In this document: piece by piece, positions 23,256 through 35,570 of the stretch
How positions within the stretch are numbered: the stretch's first letter is position 1
Layout: every line of letters starts with the position of its first letter
Notes under the pieces: model-generated
The model's input: only the letters and a program-made list of their open reading frames with translations
Database searches by the model: none
Told to the model about the DNA's origin: nothing
Translations under genes and position numbers: made by a program
Source of the DNA: Fomes fomentarius
Lineage: Eukaryota; Basidiomycota; Agaricomycetes; Polyporales; Polyporaceae
DNA: 64,000 bases
Direction: 5' to 3'
Assembly: GCA_022606135.1 (NCBI GenBank)
Contig: JABYQN010000006.1
Coordinates: forward strand, 434,001-498,000

Positions 23256-24976
23256 TTACGCCTTGGGGAGACGAGCGTACTTACGGCGGTACTTGCTGTC
23301 GATATTCTCAAGGTACCAACCTCCGGGCCAGATGTTGTCGAGAGAGCCCTCGGGCACGTACGACACCGCGTTGTGGTTCTTGTGACGGAGCTGAATAGAG
23401 AACGATGATAAGTTTAGATGTGCATGTGTTACTGTAGCAAGCACGAAGACATACCGCGAGCGAGTCGACATACTCCTGGCACGGCACGACCTTCATAGAC
23501 TCCAACCTCTGGATGAGATCGAGCTTCTGTTGGATCTCGGTCGTGTCGCCCTTGACCTTGATGGTGAAGAACGAACTGGCAAGACCGGAGCCGAATGCGA
23601 ACATGCTGATACGCTTGCCACGGAGCTCTGAAGGCTCGACGCTGGCAAGCAACGAAGCAAGACCACCATAGAGCGACGCAGTATACATGTTCCCACAACG
23701 ACGAGCGCACTTCATGCCCTTCTCCACGGTGTTGTCGAAGTCGGCCTTCGCGACACCGATAAAGGCCTTCTCGAGATTCTTGTCGGTGAGCGACGCCTTG
23801 TAGGGCAGCGACAGCCAAGTGTCACGGTCGGGAACGTTAGCATACTTGGGGTGGTCAGGATTGGCGAGGAAGTCATTGTAGACAAGACGGCCGTGTGCCT
23901 TCTGGACCATCTTGCCGTATGGCGAGTGGAAAACGGGGTAGTCGACATCAGCGAGGGAGAAGTCGGGACCTGAGAGACCCTGAGCCTTCTTTGCCTTGGT
24001 GTGCTTCGTACGGAAGGCCTTGTAAGAGGCGTCGATGGCGGAAATGTAGGCAGTGATAGAGACCGGACCATCAACCTCAGGGTACTCCGAATCGAGCTTA
24101 GGCTTGTAGAAGTCGTAGGTGTTGGCCATGTGCGAACCGTGTACCGCTATGCAATTCATCGTTAGTCCAGATCACAGATGGGAATCGAGAAGCATATATG
24201 GAAGCGAGGTTCCCTCCACCATTCCCTAGCACGTGATAGCACAGGGCGAGAACAAAGACGACTCACGTTCGAGAGCCAAAGGAGCATTAGGGCCAATGAG
24301 AAGCGCGACGGCACCAGCACCACCGGTAGGGCGGCCGCTCCCCTCAGCGTAGATGGCGATGTCACCACCGACAACAATTGCATTGCGTCCATCCCAGGAT
24401 GCGGACTCAATCCAGTTGACCGCGTTGAAGAGCGCGGCAGTGGAACCGTAACAGGCGTTCTTGGAGTCAACACCCTCGATATCGGTGTTGCCAGCCTCGG
24501 CAAAGTAGTCCATAAGGTGGGTTTTGGTTGATTTTGACTTGTCGATGATAGTCTCGGTACCAACATCAATACGACCGATGGACTTGGGGTCGATGTCGTA
24601 TTTTTCGATGAGGCTTGTCACAGCTGCACGTGGAAGGATGAGGGGACAGTTCGAGAGGGTGGTGAGACGTAAAGAGACATACCGGTGAGCGCGAAAGAGT
24701 TGATGTCCTCGCGGTCGTCGCAGCAAGCCATGAACTTCTGGCCAAGACCGATGGTGTACTTGCCCTTGGGGACGTTGTCGAACACCTCAAGCTCCTCCTC
24801 CGAGATGCACTGAGCGACGGGGTCAGTACGTGCGACAGAGACAATTCTACGCGGAAGAGACGGACACGCTTGGGGAAGTACATCTCGAGGGCGAGAATAC
24901 CGACATCCTTGGGACGAGGGGGCGCCTGAATTTCCTGGCTGGTGGACGGATTGGAAACGGAGACGGAGATGGTCAT
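23256..24976 (-). CDS. ERG13: Hydroxymethylglutaryl-CoA synthase (mevalonate pathway)
   Basis: Condenses acetyl-CoA with acetoacetyl-CoA to HMG-CoA, the step before HMG-CoA reductase in sterol and isoprenoid synthesis; cytosolic. Five exons on the minus strand, 24976-24866, 24809-24683, 24623-24267, 24146-23455 and 23390-23256, give 473 residues, normal for the family. Diagnostic parts: [14 protein letters not shown] at the N-terminus; the glutamate-bearing [19 protein letters not shown] segment with the acyl-accepting Cys at about residue 137; [18 protein letters not shown]; and the catalytic-His region [15 protein letters not shown] split by the third intron. The C-terminus ends in YARLPKA. 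The start ATG opens a typical MTISVSV-type N-terminus. Upstream 355 bp separate it from eIF5B. Confidence 0.96.
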
Positions 24977-25331
24977 GATTGAAGGTTGAGCGAGGAGAGA
25001 TGGAAGAGAGAAGGAAGGGGCGAGTAGGGAAAGGACAAGGAGGGCAGGGAATATATAGAGAAACGAGGATGAGACGAGGGCCGGCTAATATTTTCATCAA
25101 AACGTTGGCTCGTACCACTCAATTCATCCCCAAACGCACGCTTATTGGCCCCTCCTCTCTGACGCCCATGCAATCCGAGTCGGACGACTCCACTCGGCCT
25201 CCATTTCTCGTCTTGTCCAGCCAGAACATCTTAGAGCACGCTCATTGCTAACAAGTACACCTACAACAGTCACAACTCCGTACATATACAGTACAGTACA
25301 CTCAACACACATACTCTGCGCGCGCCGCCCC
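24977..25331. promoter_or_regulatory. Promoter region of HMG-CoA synthase
   Basis: 355 bp between the eIF5B stop codon and the HMG-CoA synthase start. Read on the minus strand it has a pyrimidine-rich leader (ctctcctcgctc-type) just before the ATG, common in highly expressed fungal genes, and a TATATA-like motif at about 25052. No sterol-response element is claimed. Confidence 0.45.
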
Positions 25332-28300
25332 TCACTGGACATTCAGACGCTGTGGGCAAAAACATGTCAGAGAAAACGGTAGCATGAACGATCACAACAC
25401 GGCCACGCACAGGCTTCAGCGCCTTGATCAGAAGCCATTCCTCCGTCGTGACATCTGTCTTGAATGAAGACTGCAAACCCACCGAATACGTCAGCAATCC
25501 GTAAACGCATAGTGGCCGGGGGCGCGCGCTCACCTTCAGAACGTCGATGCTCTGTCGTGTGATGTGCGAGTACAGCTCGTCCTTCTCGTCAAAGTGACGC
25601 CCGAACATCTTCGCAGACTGGTACACCGCATGTTCGATTTTCACGGCCACACCACCCCCGCCTGCGACTTCTTCACAATCTGGAACGATACGTATGAGCG
25701 TCCACTCGCTCGACACGCCACTATCGAGCACAGGGCACTTACGTCGTACGACTTGTGGTTGATTTCCAGCGACGTTCTGTTACCTCCGATAAGCCGGTCA
25801 CCACCATCAGCCCGGAGGTGAGAAGACGCACATCTTTCCCAGGTCAATGATTTCCTTCTTCTGCGTCTCCGGGTCGACCTTGACCACACACAACGGCGTT
25901 CCGACTCGGAGCGTGCCGTCCAAAATATCCACCCCGAGGATTATAGGATCCCGCTTAGCGAAGCAGGCAATGGTCTTCAGTCGGCAAGGCCACACAGCCT
26001 GTGGTGCTGCGTCTTTCCTCTTCGCCTCCGTGATCTCGTTATTGTACGCCGTGAACGCATCGAAGAGATGGTAGATGATATCCGCTGTACATGGCATTCA
26101 GCACCACTTACCCAAACAACACCAACATCGCAAACATAAGCGCACCTTTGAACAACCGAATTCCCATCTCCTCCGCCATCCGCTCCGCGTCCCTGTCGAC
26201 TGTGACATCGAAGCAAAGAATACAAGCCAACTCCTTCGCCTTCTCCAGCATCGTCCCCGCCCGCATCACGTCCTTCTTGTGCACCGGCCCTATATTGATA
26301 CCCGATACTGGAATCTTGCTCGTCTTGAGGAAATCCAGAAGCGCCTCGAGCGAACCAAGCGTGCTCGCTTGCACACAGACACCCCGTCCGGACTTATCGA
26401 TCGAGTTGAGCAGCGTCGTCAAGTCGGACATGACCTCGTCCATCAGGTCCTCCTCGTCATCGTCAGGTCCGCAGACGAGTAGTCGTGAACCGGCGATGGC
26501 CTTCTCCAGGTCGGGTGCAACGATCTTGATACCCAATGCCGCCTTGACCTCCTTGTGGTGGACGTAGGCGGACTACAAACAACGCAGATATCAGCTGCAA
26601 GTTCGAGAAACGTAAGGGATGTTATCGTACCTTGATACGCAGCTCGCGAAGCGGTTGAGGGGTCAACAGCGCACGCACTTGAGTGACGATAGGTCCGTTA
26701 AGACCACAGACCACGATCTTGTCGCCTTCCCGCAGGATACCGTTCGACAGTACGACATCGATAGTCGTACCCAAACCTTCAATGACCTTCACCTCAAGAA
26801 CCGTACATTCAAGTTCCGACAGATACATCAGTCTGTCGCTCATCCGCTGCTGCGTGAGGTTGACAAGGAGCATGATCATGTCTGGTACACCCTCCCCAGT
26901 CACGGCCGACGTGGGCACGATGGAGACGTTGCGCGCGAAGTTCTTGTTCTCGTAGTAGAGCACAGCGTTGAGACCCTGCTCGGCGAACGCAACGATGATC
27001 TTCTTCGACATGTCCTCGAACTGGCTCTGCACGGAACGCTTCTGTTTCTCGAGTGAGCTGCGGAAGTCGTTATCCGGAATCGGCTCCCAGCCGTAGATGC
27101 GGTCAATCTTGTTCAGCGCAACGATGAACGGTGTCTTGCGATCCCTCAATAGACGCAATGACTCCAGTGTCTGAGGCTCCAGACCGTGCTGTTACGCTAG
27201 TGCTTAGCCTGGCTTGTCCGCTCCATTAGTCTGAGACACGTACCATGATATCGACGACAAGGATAGCGATGTTACAAAGAGAACTTCCACGTGAACGCAG
27301 GTTCGTGAAAGATTCGTGTCCAGGGGTATCGATGACTAACAAACCCGGGATCTTGTACTCCTGCTTTCCATCCTTGTTCATGACCGCCGTCTTGGTCTGA
27401 ATAGCCTCGACCGGGAAGTACGTCGCACCAATCTGCTGCGTGATACCTCCTGCTTCACCCTCCTGCACGTTCGTTTGACGAATCTACAATTCCATGTTAT
27501 TGGTTACCCACTCAACGTCAATGACAATATGAAGATTCTATTCACCTTGTCCAAGAGCTTCGTCTTACCAGTATCGACATGTCCAAGGATACAACATATT
27601 GGACTCCGGAGGTGATCCTTACTCCTCGCAGCCAGAGCCTCCTCGTGTGCTTTCTGTCGTCTCGCCGCCGCGTCGGCCTTCTTCTGTGCAGCCTGCCGCT
27701 GCGCCACAGTCATACCCTCATCCGACTCCTCGTCCGAGCTGTCCTCTTCAGAGGAGTCATCGTCCGAATCCTCTTCCGATGACGCCTCTTCGGACGACGA
27801 CTCTTCCTTCTTGGGCTGCGCCTTCGAGCCGGTTCCGTTGGCAGGGACAGACTTATGGGACTCAGCCTTTGCTGGGGCGTCCTTCTTGGCAGCGGCGGTC
27901 TTCGTGGGAGGGGGCTTCGCAGTAGTTTTGGGAGCGGCAGTCTTCTTGGAAGCAGGTGCAGGTGCCTTGGTGGCGGATGCTTCTTCCTCATCCTCACTAC
28001 TCTGATCCCACGAGTCCTTGACGTCCGCCTTCTTCTCTTCCTCCTCGTCACTGCTGGCCTCCCAGTCGTCCTTGGCATCCTCAGCACCCTCCGAGGGCTC
28101 CGGTGTGGAGGGGGCAAGCTCGGGTTTGGCCTTGAGTTTGGCATCGGGAGTGGGTTCTGTGGGCTTCTCCTCCCGCACTGGAGAAGGATCACGCGTCCCT
28201 GGGCGACTTGAACCAGCTGCGCTCGCCGGTCCCTTCTTCTTCTTGCGATTGTCATAGACGACCTTCTTGGACTGATGTGAGCCAGCTCCCTGCTGGAGAC

Positions 28301-29487
28301 CCTCGATCTGCACGCCTGATGCGAGTAGAGCCTGCCTTCGAAGTTCTGCAGCGCGCTGTTCCTCCTTTTGCTTCTTTGTAAGGAGGCGACCCTCCTTCTT
28401 GGCCAACTCGCGTTTGGCCTAAACACGTTGAACGATATGGGGGTTGACTATCAGAGCATGAAGAGATTCACGTACCTTCTCCTTCTCCTTCTTCCTCTGC
28501 TTCTCCTCCTCTTTCCGTCGTGCCTCCTCCTCCGCTCTCCTCTCCTCTTCTTCGATCCTCTTCCGCTCCTCCTCTTCCTGTCTCCTCGCCTCTTCCTCCA
28601 ACCGCTTCTTCTCCTCCATCAGAGCCTTCAACGCGCTGATACCACCGGCCTTCTTCTTCACTGCCGCAGGTGCAGGCGTAGTTTCCTCCTCCTTCTTTCC
28701 CTTTTTCTTTTTCTTCTTTTTCTTCGCGTCGCCTCCTTCGCCCCCTGCAGCCCCTTCGCCCTCCTCATCCTCGTCTGCGCGCGCTGCAATAGGTGCTGCA
28801 GGTGCGGGCGGTGGTGGCTTTGAGGGTGTTGCCTCCTCTGCAGCTGCTTCAGCGGAACCTTGCGCAGCCTTTTTAGCAGCGGCTTGTGCCTTCTTTTTAG
28901 CCTAAGAATGCGGAGATAGATTTTAGACTACATGTACGAGAAATTAGCCTAAGGTGTACTCGCCTTTTCTCGCTCCTTCTTAAGCTTCTCCTTCTCCTTT
29001 TTCGACAAGACTTTGGGGCCGGTGTCTTCCCCGCCATCGTCGTCCTCGTCGTCGTCGTCCTTGCTTGCCGGGGCGGGTGAGGGTTTCTCAGCCGGCATAC
29101 CGTCCTCCGCATCCATCGTCTGCTCCTCTTGATGTGTCTTCCCTATCTTGTCCTTCTTCTTCTTCCCCTTCTGCGTCGACGCCTTCAACACAGACTGCAA
29201 TGAAGATGATTTCCCCGGGACAAGCTGAGAGTCCCGCACAATTCATATTTCCAAGGACATCACGTACCATCAGTCCACCAAAGTCCTCTTCCTCATTTAC
29301 ATGGTCATCCGCATCGTCTCCCGCATCGGCAGGAGCATCCAAGTTGTTTCCAGAGATAGACGTCCCAGCATTCTCCCTAGATTTCAGATTCAGATGTTGA
29401 GCAAGATGCGAGACGCGTGACATAGACAGACCAGAAGTCGTCGTCGTCCTGCTTCTTTCCCTTCTTTCCCTTGTTCTTTGGGGGCAT
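25332..29487 (-). CDS. FUN12: Eukaryotic translation initiation factor 5B (ribosome-joining GTPase)
   Basis: Catalyses joining of the 60S subunit to the 48S complex with Met-tRNAi; cytosolic. The first exons are 29487-29432, 29376-29268 and 29194-28964; the last exon ends at 25332 with ...KPRLNVQ. The N-terminal half is the usual charged, disordered Lys/Glu/Ser region ([27 protein letters not shown]). The GTPase domain shows G1 [14 protein letters not shown]3 DTPGHE and G4 NKID, then domain II ([18 protein letters not shown]), the helix-III region and the C-terminal domain IV ([20 protein letters not shown]) that binds the acceptor end of Met-tRNAi. The second G1 residue pattern GHVDTGKT is as in eIF5B/IF2. 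One intron (28963-28902) starts with GC. About a dozen exons in total; not every boundary was resolved. Confidence 0.95.
28902..28963 (-). other. GC-AG intron in the eIF5B gene
   Basis: On the minus strand the exon ends GAA AAG and the intron begins gcgagtacacc and ends attcttag, followed by GCT AAA AAG. Use of the nearby GT (gtacac) instead would create an immediate in-frame stop, so the GC donor, which fits AG|GCRAGT, is favoured. Confidence 0.65.
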
Positions 29488-29714
29488 GGCGAGGTCAGAT
29501 AGCTATAGAGACCTGGTGAAGCTGCTAGTCCGAGAGCAAGAACGATCGCCCGAGTGAGAGATGAGGGAAGGGAAAGAAGGATGCCTTCGGCCTCTGGAAC
29601 AGCCAAAATTCTCACGGAAGCCCGGACCGAGTATGGGCGCTTATGGCAACATGAGTACTTCGTCGTCGACTCGACGTGGATTACATACACTTCTGAGCAA
29701 GGCTACATTAACTA

Positions 29715-31801
29715 CTATACAGCTTCTCTCCTCCTCGGCGTCGCCCTCAATATGTCGTCCACCCTGTGGAGAATGGATGATCAGTGTCAACCGTTTGCGC
29801 ACCGAGCAAGAAAACGTCTACCTGAGGATCATCTCGGCCGCTTCGCTCGCACTGATGACTACTTGTCTCTTCAGCTTGTAGCTCTCCGTCACACCAAGCG
29901 TGAGCATGGACCCGATCTTGCCCTCGTTCATGTCTGCAGAAGCATTAGTCACGTCTACGTCCACACACCCCATAGTTGACTCACCAAGTCCGGCATCGCT
30001 CTTGCCCTCGTAATGCGCAGCCCTCAGTTTCGCAACGAGGTCCGACGAGTCATAACCCGCGTTGTCTGCAAGAATTGTCGGGATCATCCTGAGCGCCTTC
30101 GCGAACGCTTCCGCCGCAATCGCCTTCTTGCCCTGGATCTTCCTCGCCTCCTCCTCGACCGCGATGCTCATGAGTGTCTCTGAGCATCCTCCACCGAGCA
30201 CGATCCGCGTCTCTTTTACTGTTTGCGAGAGGACGGAAAGGGCGTCGTGCAACGATCGCTCGGCCTCGTCGATCATCTGGTTTGTTGACCCGCGGAGCAC
30301 GACGGTGCACGCCTCGCCAGCCGCAACCCCAGAGAACTTGATCAGCTGTGAGCGAGGAGTCATACGTCAATTTCGAATGTAGTGAACGCCTGTTCGCTTG
30401 TGAATGACACACCTTGTCCTCGCCAATCATGATCTCCTCGATCAACTCACACCGACCAAGCTGCACGAGCTCTGGGTGGTCGAAAGTGCTTGCAATCTCA
30501 CCATCAGTGACGAGTGCCAGGCGCTCAACACCCTCGAAGTCTGCGTGCTCAATGGTGAGGATGCCCTTTTCGGCGAGAAGAGACTCGGGGTAGTTGTAGA
30601 TGAGTTGACGATTAACGAAGCAGTTGATGCCATGGGCAGCAATCGCGTCAACCTTGGCCTTCATCTTTTCCTTTAACGGGAATGAGCTCGACTGCAGCAA
30701 TTAGTCAGACCCACAATAAGTTCACCTTCTCCGCCCGCTCAAGCTCAGCCAGCTTGCCTGTGCTGTCGACCTTGATCCTTGCACCGAACACCTTTATTTT
30801 GTCGGTATCCATGGCTTCGATAACTGTCACCAAGCGGCCAGATAGGGAATAAACACGGTAACTTACATGTATTCGCGATGAGAATCTTCGCGTTTTCTAG
30901 CCGCTTGGGACAATTTGTACCGATGGTCTTGTCCAGGATGAAGCCTGAAGGATACAAAGTATCACCGTGCAGCTCGAAAGATTGAGGACAGGCATACATA
31001 CCCTCATCAAGATACGAGTCGGTGAGCTTGCCGCCAGCCTTCTTGATGATCTGTATATGCTCAAGATTTGTGGAGCCCTTATCAATGAAACTGTGAGTGA
31101 CCTAGGAAGACGAAAGATAGAATTGTTCGATGAACCTTGAGTCGAAGAACGGCGTCTACAGCGAGGTTCGCGAAATATTCCTTGTCCTGGGAGAGGACTT
31201 TTGAGGAGAGGGTTGTTCGAGCGATGTTAACGAGATCTTGCCGGAATCGTGCGGGGTCAGTGCTACGGGAGAGTACACATTGGTGACATTATTGGCAATT
31301 GAGGTGGATGAAAATGGTAATATGCACCTGTTATCCGTTGCAGCCTTCTCCAAAGCACCAAGAGCAGCAGCACTCGCTATCCGGAAACCCTCAATGATTG
31401 TTTGTGGGTGGATCCTCTGCGCTATAAGCTTCTCCGCCTCCCTGAGCAACTCCGCCGCCAAGACGCAAACGCTCGTAGTCCCATCTCCGACCTCGTCGTC
31501 CTGCACTTTTGAGATATTGACGAGGATCTTCGCTGCAGCATTGTCAAGCTGGATGGACTTGAGAATGGTCGCACCATCGTTGGTGACGTTAATCTCTCCT
31601 GATGATGCGGACTGAAGAATCTTGTTCATGCCCTTTGGGCCGAGGGTGGATTTGACTAGATCTCCGAGGGCGAGTGCGCCGACGAAAGACGCAAGACGCG
31701 CATTCTCTGCCTTTTCCTCTGTCGCCTGTGAATTTGATGAGCGCGGAGAAGGGCTCGCGGTCTTGAAGACGCACCTCTGCACCGAAGATATTCATGGACA
31801 T
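29715..31801 (-). CDS. CCT2: T-complex protein 1 subunit beta (cytosolic chaperonin CCT2)
   Basis: Subunit of the double-ring TRiC/CCT chaperonin that folds actin, tubulin and WD-repeat proteins. The start exon MSMNIFGAE (ATG at 31801) splices to [21 protein letters not shown]-binding and hydrolysis motifs follow in order: [39 protein letters not shown] (catalytic GDGTT), and the C-terminal [12 protein letters not shown]. The last intron rebuilds [18 protein letters not shown], the beta-subunit C-terminus, so this is CCT2 rather than another subunit. Many short introns interrupt the middle (31.2-30.4 kb). It is 227 bp upstream of eIF5B on the same strand and divergent from the mannosyltransferase gene. 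Confidence 0.95.
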
Positions 31802-32088
31802 AGTGGCAGATAGAACGTAGAGCGAGAGATTGCGCGCAGACGCTATTCTGAAGAGTCGAAATATGCGATCACGTGGCTGGCGTATAGGATCTAATCACGT
31901 GCAGGCATAGCCCAAGTGGCATCCACGTCGATTGCGCAGCATTATTCTGTCCAAGTCCCTCTTCACTCTTCCTCCTCTCTCCTCGCTGTTCTCGACGACG
32001 ACCGACCGCTGACGCTGGCATCCGTTCCCTCCTTTCTCTACGTCTCAGCCTAATTTCTCTTGCGCACACCGTTCATTTTCGCTAGACA
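31802..32088. promoter_or_regulatory. Bidirectional promoter CCT2 / PMT with two CACGTG boxes
   Basis: 287 bp separate the two divergent start codons. Two E-box cores CACGTG lie at 31870-31875 and 31896-31901, 26 bp apart, the first as ATCACGTGG and the second as ATCACGTGC. Known CACGTG binders in fungi are Cbf1- or Pho4-type bHLH factors; their action here is inference. Confidence 0.55.
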
Positions 32089-35000
32089 ATGTCTGGCAGC
32101 GTTCGCGCACGCCGGCCACCCTCGCCGCCCCGCAATGCTCAGCCCGCCCCCACTTCGCAACGATTTCCGCACCCCAAGCACGACCATCTTGATGCTGATC
32201 AACGGCGCGAAGCGGCCTCACGAGGTCTCCGACCAGGGCGCAAGTCGCATGCGACCGGAGGCTTGAATCTGTCGCCTGGAGAGTGGAAGCTGCTCGTTGT
32301 CGTCCTTATCGTCGCAGCCGGAGTCCGTCTCTTCCGCATCTCTCAACCCAGCAGTGTCGTGTGCGTATTTTATTAATTCGGTGAATAACGTTGACTATAT
32401 GCGCGTATTTGCGGCCAGTTTCGACGAAGTGCACTTCGGCAAGTTCGCGTCCAAATACATCAAATCGTCATACTTTGTAGACGTGCACCCGCCGCTGGCC
32501 AAGCTACTCATCACGCTTGCGGGTTGGCTGTTTGGTTATGACGGCAACTTTGACTTCAAGGACATCGCAAAGTCGGTCTCTTCCTCTCGCTCCCAATCGT
32601 GGCACACTCCTGACGTTATTGCAGGCCCTACGAAAATGTGCCGTATGTCGCCATGCGCATGCTGCCTGCACTCGCGGGAGTCGCAACTGTTCCTCTCGCC
32701 TACCTCACTCTTCGCGGACTCGACTGCCGTGTCACCACCGCCCTCCTCGCCTCTCTCTTCATCACCTTTGAGAATGGACTGATTACCCAATCCCGTCATA
32801 TCCTCCTCGATTCTCCACTCGTCTTCTTCACCTCCCTCGCAACCTTCGCATGGACAGGCTTCTGCAATGAGAATTACTACGAGGCATTCACTGAAGACTG
32901 GTGGATCTGGCTCATCATGACAGGTCTCTCCCTCGGTGCCGTCGTCAGTTGCAAGTGGGTTGGTCTCTTCACCATTGCAACCGTCGGCCTCGGTACTCTC
33001 AAGCAGCTCTGGGATCTCCTCGGTGACCTTCGGGTCCCCCCCAGACTGTTCATCCGGCACTTCCTCGCTCGTGCGCTCTGTCTCATTGTCATCCCCGTGG
33101 TTTTCTACATGTCCATGTTCGGTATTCACTTTGCTATTCTCACCAACTCAGGTGAAGGTGATGGCTTCATGAGCTCGGAATTCCAGCACACCCTCCGTGG
33201 TCGCGGGATGGCGGACACTTACGCTGATGTCGCTATCGGGTCGACGGTCGCGATCCGCCATGTGAACACCCAAGGCGGCTACTTGCACTCACACCCACAC
33301 ATTTACCCCGGCGGTAGCAAGCGTTAGTTGATCGGTCTCTAGCTACATTCAAAAACTAATCATGTTGGCATTGTCCACAGAGCAGCAAATAACTCTCTAC
33401 CCTCACCGTGACACCAACAACGATTGGCGCATCGTGAATGCATCGACTGATGGTGATCCGTACACTAACTGGGCCGACCACGATATCCAATACATCACTT
33501 CTGGTACACGCGTTAAGATCCGGCATATTCAGACGGAGAAATCCCTCCATTCGCATGACATCCGTCCCCCCGTGTCCGACGTCGACTTCCAACAAGAAGT
33601 GTCCGGTTATGGCATCCCTGGATATACTGGAGACATTAACGATGATTGGATTGTGGAAATTGTCAAGGGTGACAAGCGCGACAAAGAGTCGAGCAAACGT
33701 CTTAGGACTTTGCGCACTCACTTCCGCTTGAGGCACTCGAACACCGGCTGTTACTTGTTCTCGCACAAGGTCAAGCTTCCGGACTGGGCCTATGAACAGC
33801 AGGAAGTGACGTGCAACAAGCAAGCCGTGCTCGCGAACTCGCTATGGTACATCGAGACCAACTTCCACCCAAAGTGTAGGCTGGCATTAATTCCCAGTGT
33901 TTTGCATGTTCTGACCCTCCACAGTACCCGCGGATGCCCCGAAGGTGAACTACAGGCTGCCAGGCTTCTTCTCCAAGTTCTGGGAACTCCAGAAAGTGAT
34001 GTGGACTACCAACGCCGGTTTGACTGACCGCCACACCTACGACTCACGCCCCGATGCCTGGCCTCGTCTCCGTCGCGGCATTGTATGTGCTTGATATACA
34101 TACTTGCCATGCTCCTCACTCATGTCTGTATCGTGCAGAACTTCTGGGTGAAGGACCATCGTCAGATTTACCTGTTGGGTAATCCCCTTGTATGGTGGCT
34201 CAGTAGTGCTGCCGTGTTCTCGTACGTTGCCATTCGCGGATTCCTCATCCTTCGGGCCAAGCGTGGATACCGCGATTTTGACAACAGTAAGTTTTGTGCC
34301 CATTTCATGTCCAGTGTGTCGCTCACTAGTCGTAGCCAAAGTTGTCAAATACGACACCCTCTGTGGATTCCTCTTCATCGGCTGGGCTTTACACTACCTT
34401 CCCTTCTACATCATGGCTCGTCAGCTATTCCTACACCACTACTTGCCGGCGCTTTATTTCGCGATTCTGCTGTTATGTGCGGGCTTTGACCTCGTCACCT
34501 CGACATTGCGACCCCGTGTGCGCTTGCAAATTGCCGCCGTTTTGCTCGTCATTGCCATTTGGAATTGGTCGTACTTCAGCCCTCTCGTGTATGGACTACC
34601 GTGGACCAAGGCCAAGTGTCAGAAGGCGAAGTGGGTGAAGACATGGGACTTCTCATGGTATGAGTTGTATGCGTTCTCGCTGTAACATATGCTGACTTGG
34701 TCTCATCGTCCTCTAGCAACGATTTCCTCGATGATGTACGTCTTTCTGCCATGCTCTCTGAAGCCATACAGTTGTTGATCTGATGTGCACCACAGTACGC
34801 TGCATACAAGACCCTGGCTGTTGCAACGCCTCAAAAGTCATCTCCCGCGCTTGTGAACCAAAATCAGAACCAGATTGAACACCATGGCGTTGGCCAGGGT
34901 GCAGTGCCTATCGGCGAGCCGGTGAAATTCGAAGAGCCCGCTGCTGACGCCGACACGTCGACGATGGCATTCGGGCAAGCGGAACCTGGGCGGGACGTCT

Positions 35001-35353
35001 TCGCGGGCCACCCACACGACGAGATCAAGAGCGTGGAGAAGGACAACCAGCCGAAGCCGAACGAAGAGAAGGCGGCGAAGGAGATCAGCTCGGTGTACGG
35101 GAACACGGAGTCGGCGACAGAAGCCCCGAAGGCCGCGGAGGAGGCGACGGATGCTACCAGCTCTGAGAGTTCGAGCTCGACGGTCGAGTCCTCGACTGCT
35201 GAGAGCTCGTCTGCGGACAGTGCGTCATCATTCGCACCTACCTCAGCTGCAGCGACCCCAGCACCCAACCACGCCGAGGGTCCGAAGGACCAGGAGGAGG
35301 CAGAGGCTGACCGGGCACGCGAGGCGCTCTTCCCCGACGCCCAGCAAGATTGA
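32089..35353 (+). CDS. Dolichyl-phosphate-mannose--protein O-mannosyltransferase (PMT family)
   Basis: Transfers mannose from Dol-P-Man to Ser/Thr of secretory proteins in the ER lumen; needed for fungal wall integrity. The start ATG at 32089 leads to a cytosolic tail and a first membrane helix ([17 protein letters not shown]), then the catalytic loop-1 motif [13 protein letters not shown] with the Asp-Glu pair and VDVHPPLAK. Multiple membrane helices, the loop PLVFF region and the three-part MIR domain follow ([48 protein letters not shown]). C-terminal helices ([20 protein letters not shown]) end at about 34.66 kb. The protein then carries a Ser/Glu/Ala-rich tail of about 180 residues to 35353, longer than usual. 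The MIR pattern and loop 1 fit the PMT1/PMT2 branch, PMT1 most likely. Confidence 0.93.
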
Positions 35354-35570
35354 TCGCTGTACATCATTCAACTCTGTTTTGCATGTGTCTGTTGTCCCGT
35401 TCGCACTGGCTATGATATATATTATGGTACACACCGTTGTGCATGCACTCGGGAGCTGATATCGCATTTGCAAGTATCTTGTCGTAGTATGTATGGTACA
35501 TAATCCTTCTTACACCTGCTGCTGCAATACATAGAAGACCAATCATTCTGTATGAGCCGAACTGAGCAAC

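Noticed and set aside
27599..28257. Plus-strand frames opposite the eIF5B N-terminus
   Set aside because: Shadows of the Lys/Glu/Ser-rich exon on the minus strand.
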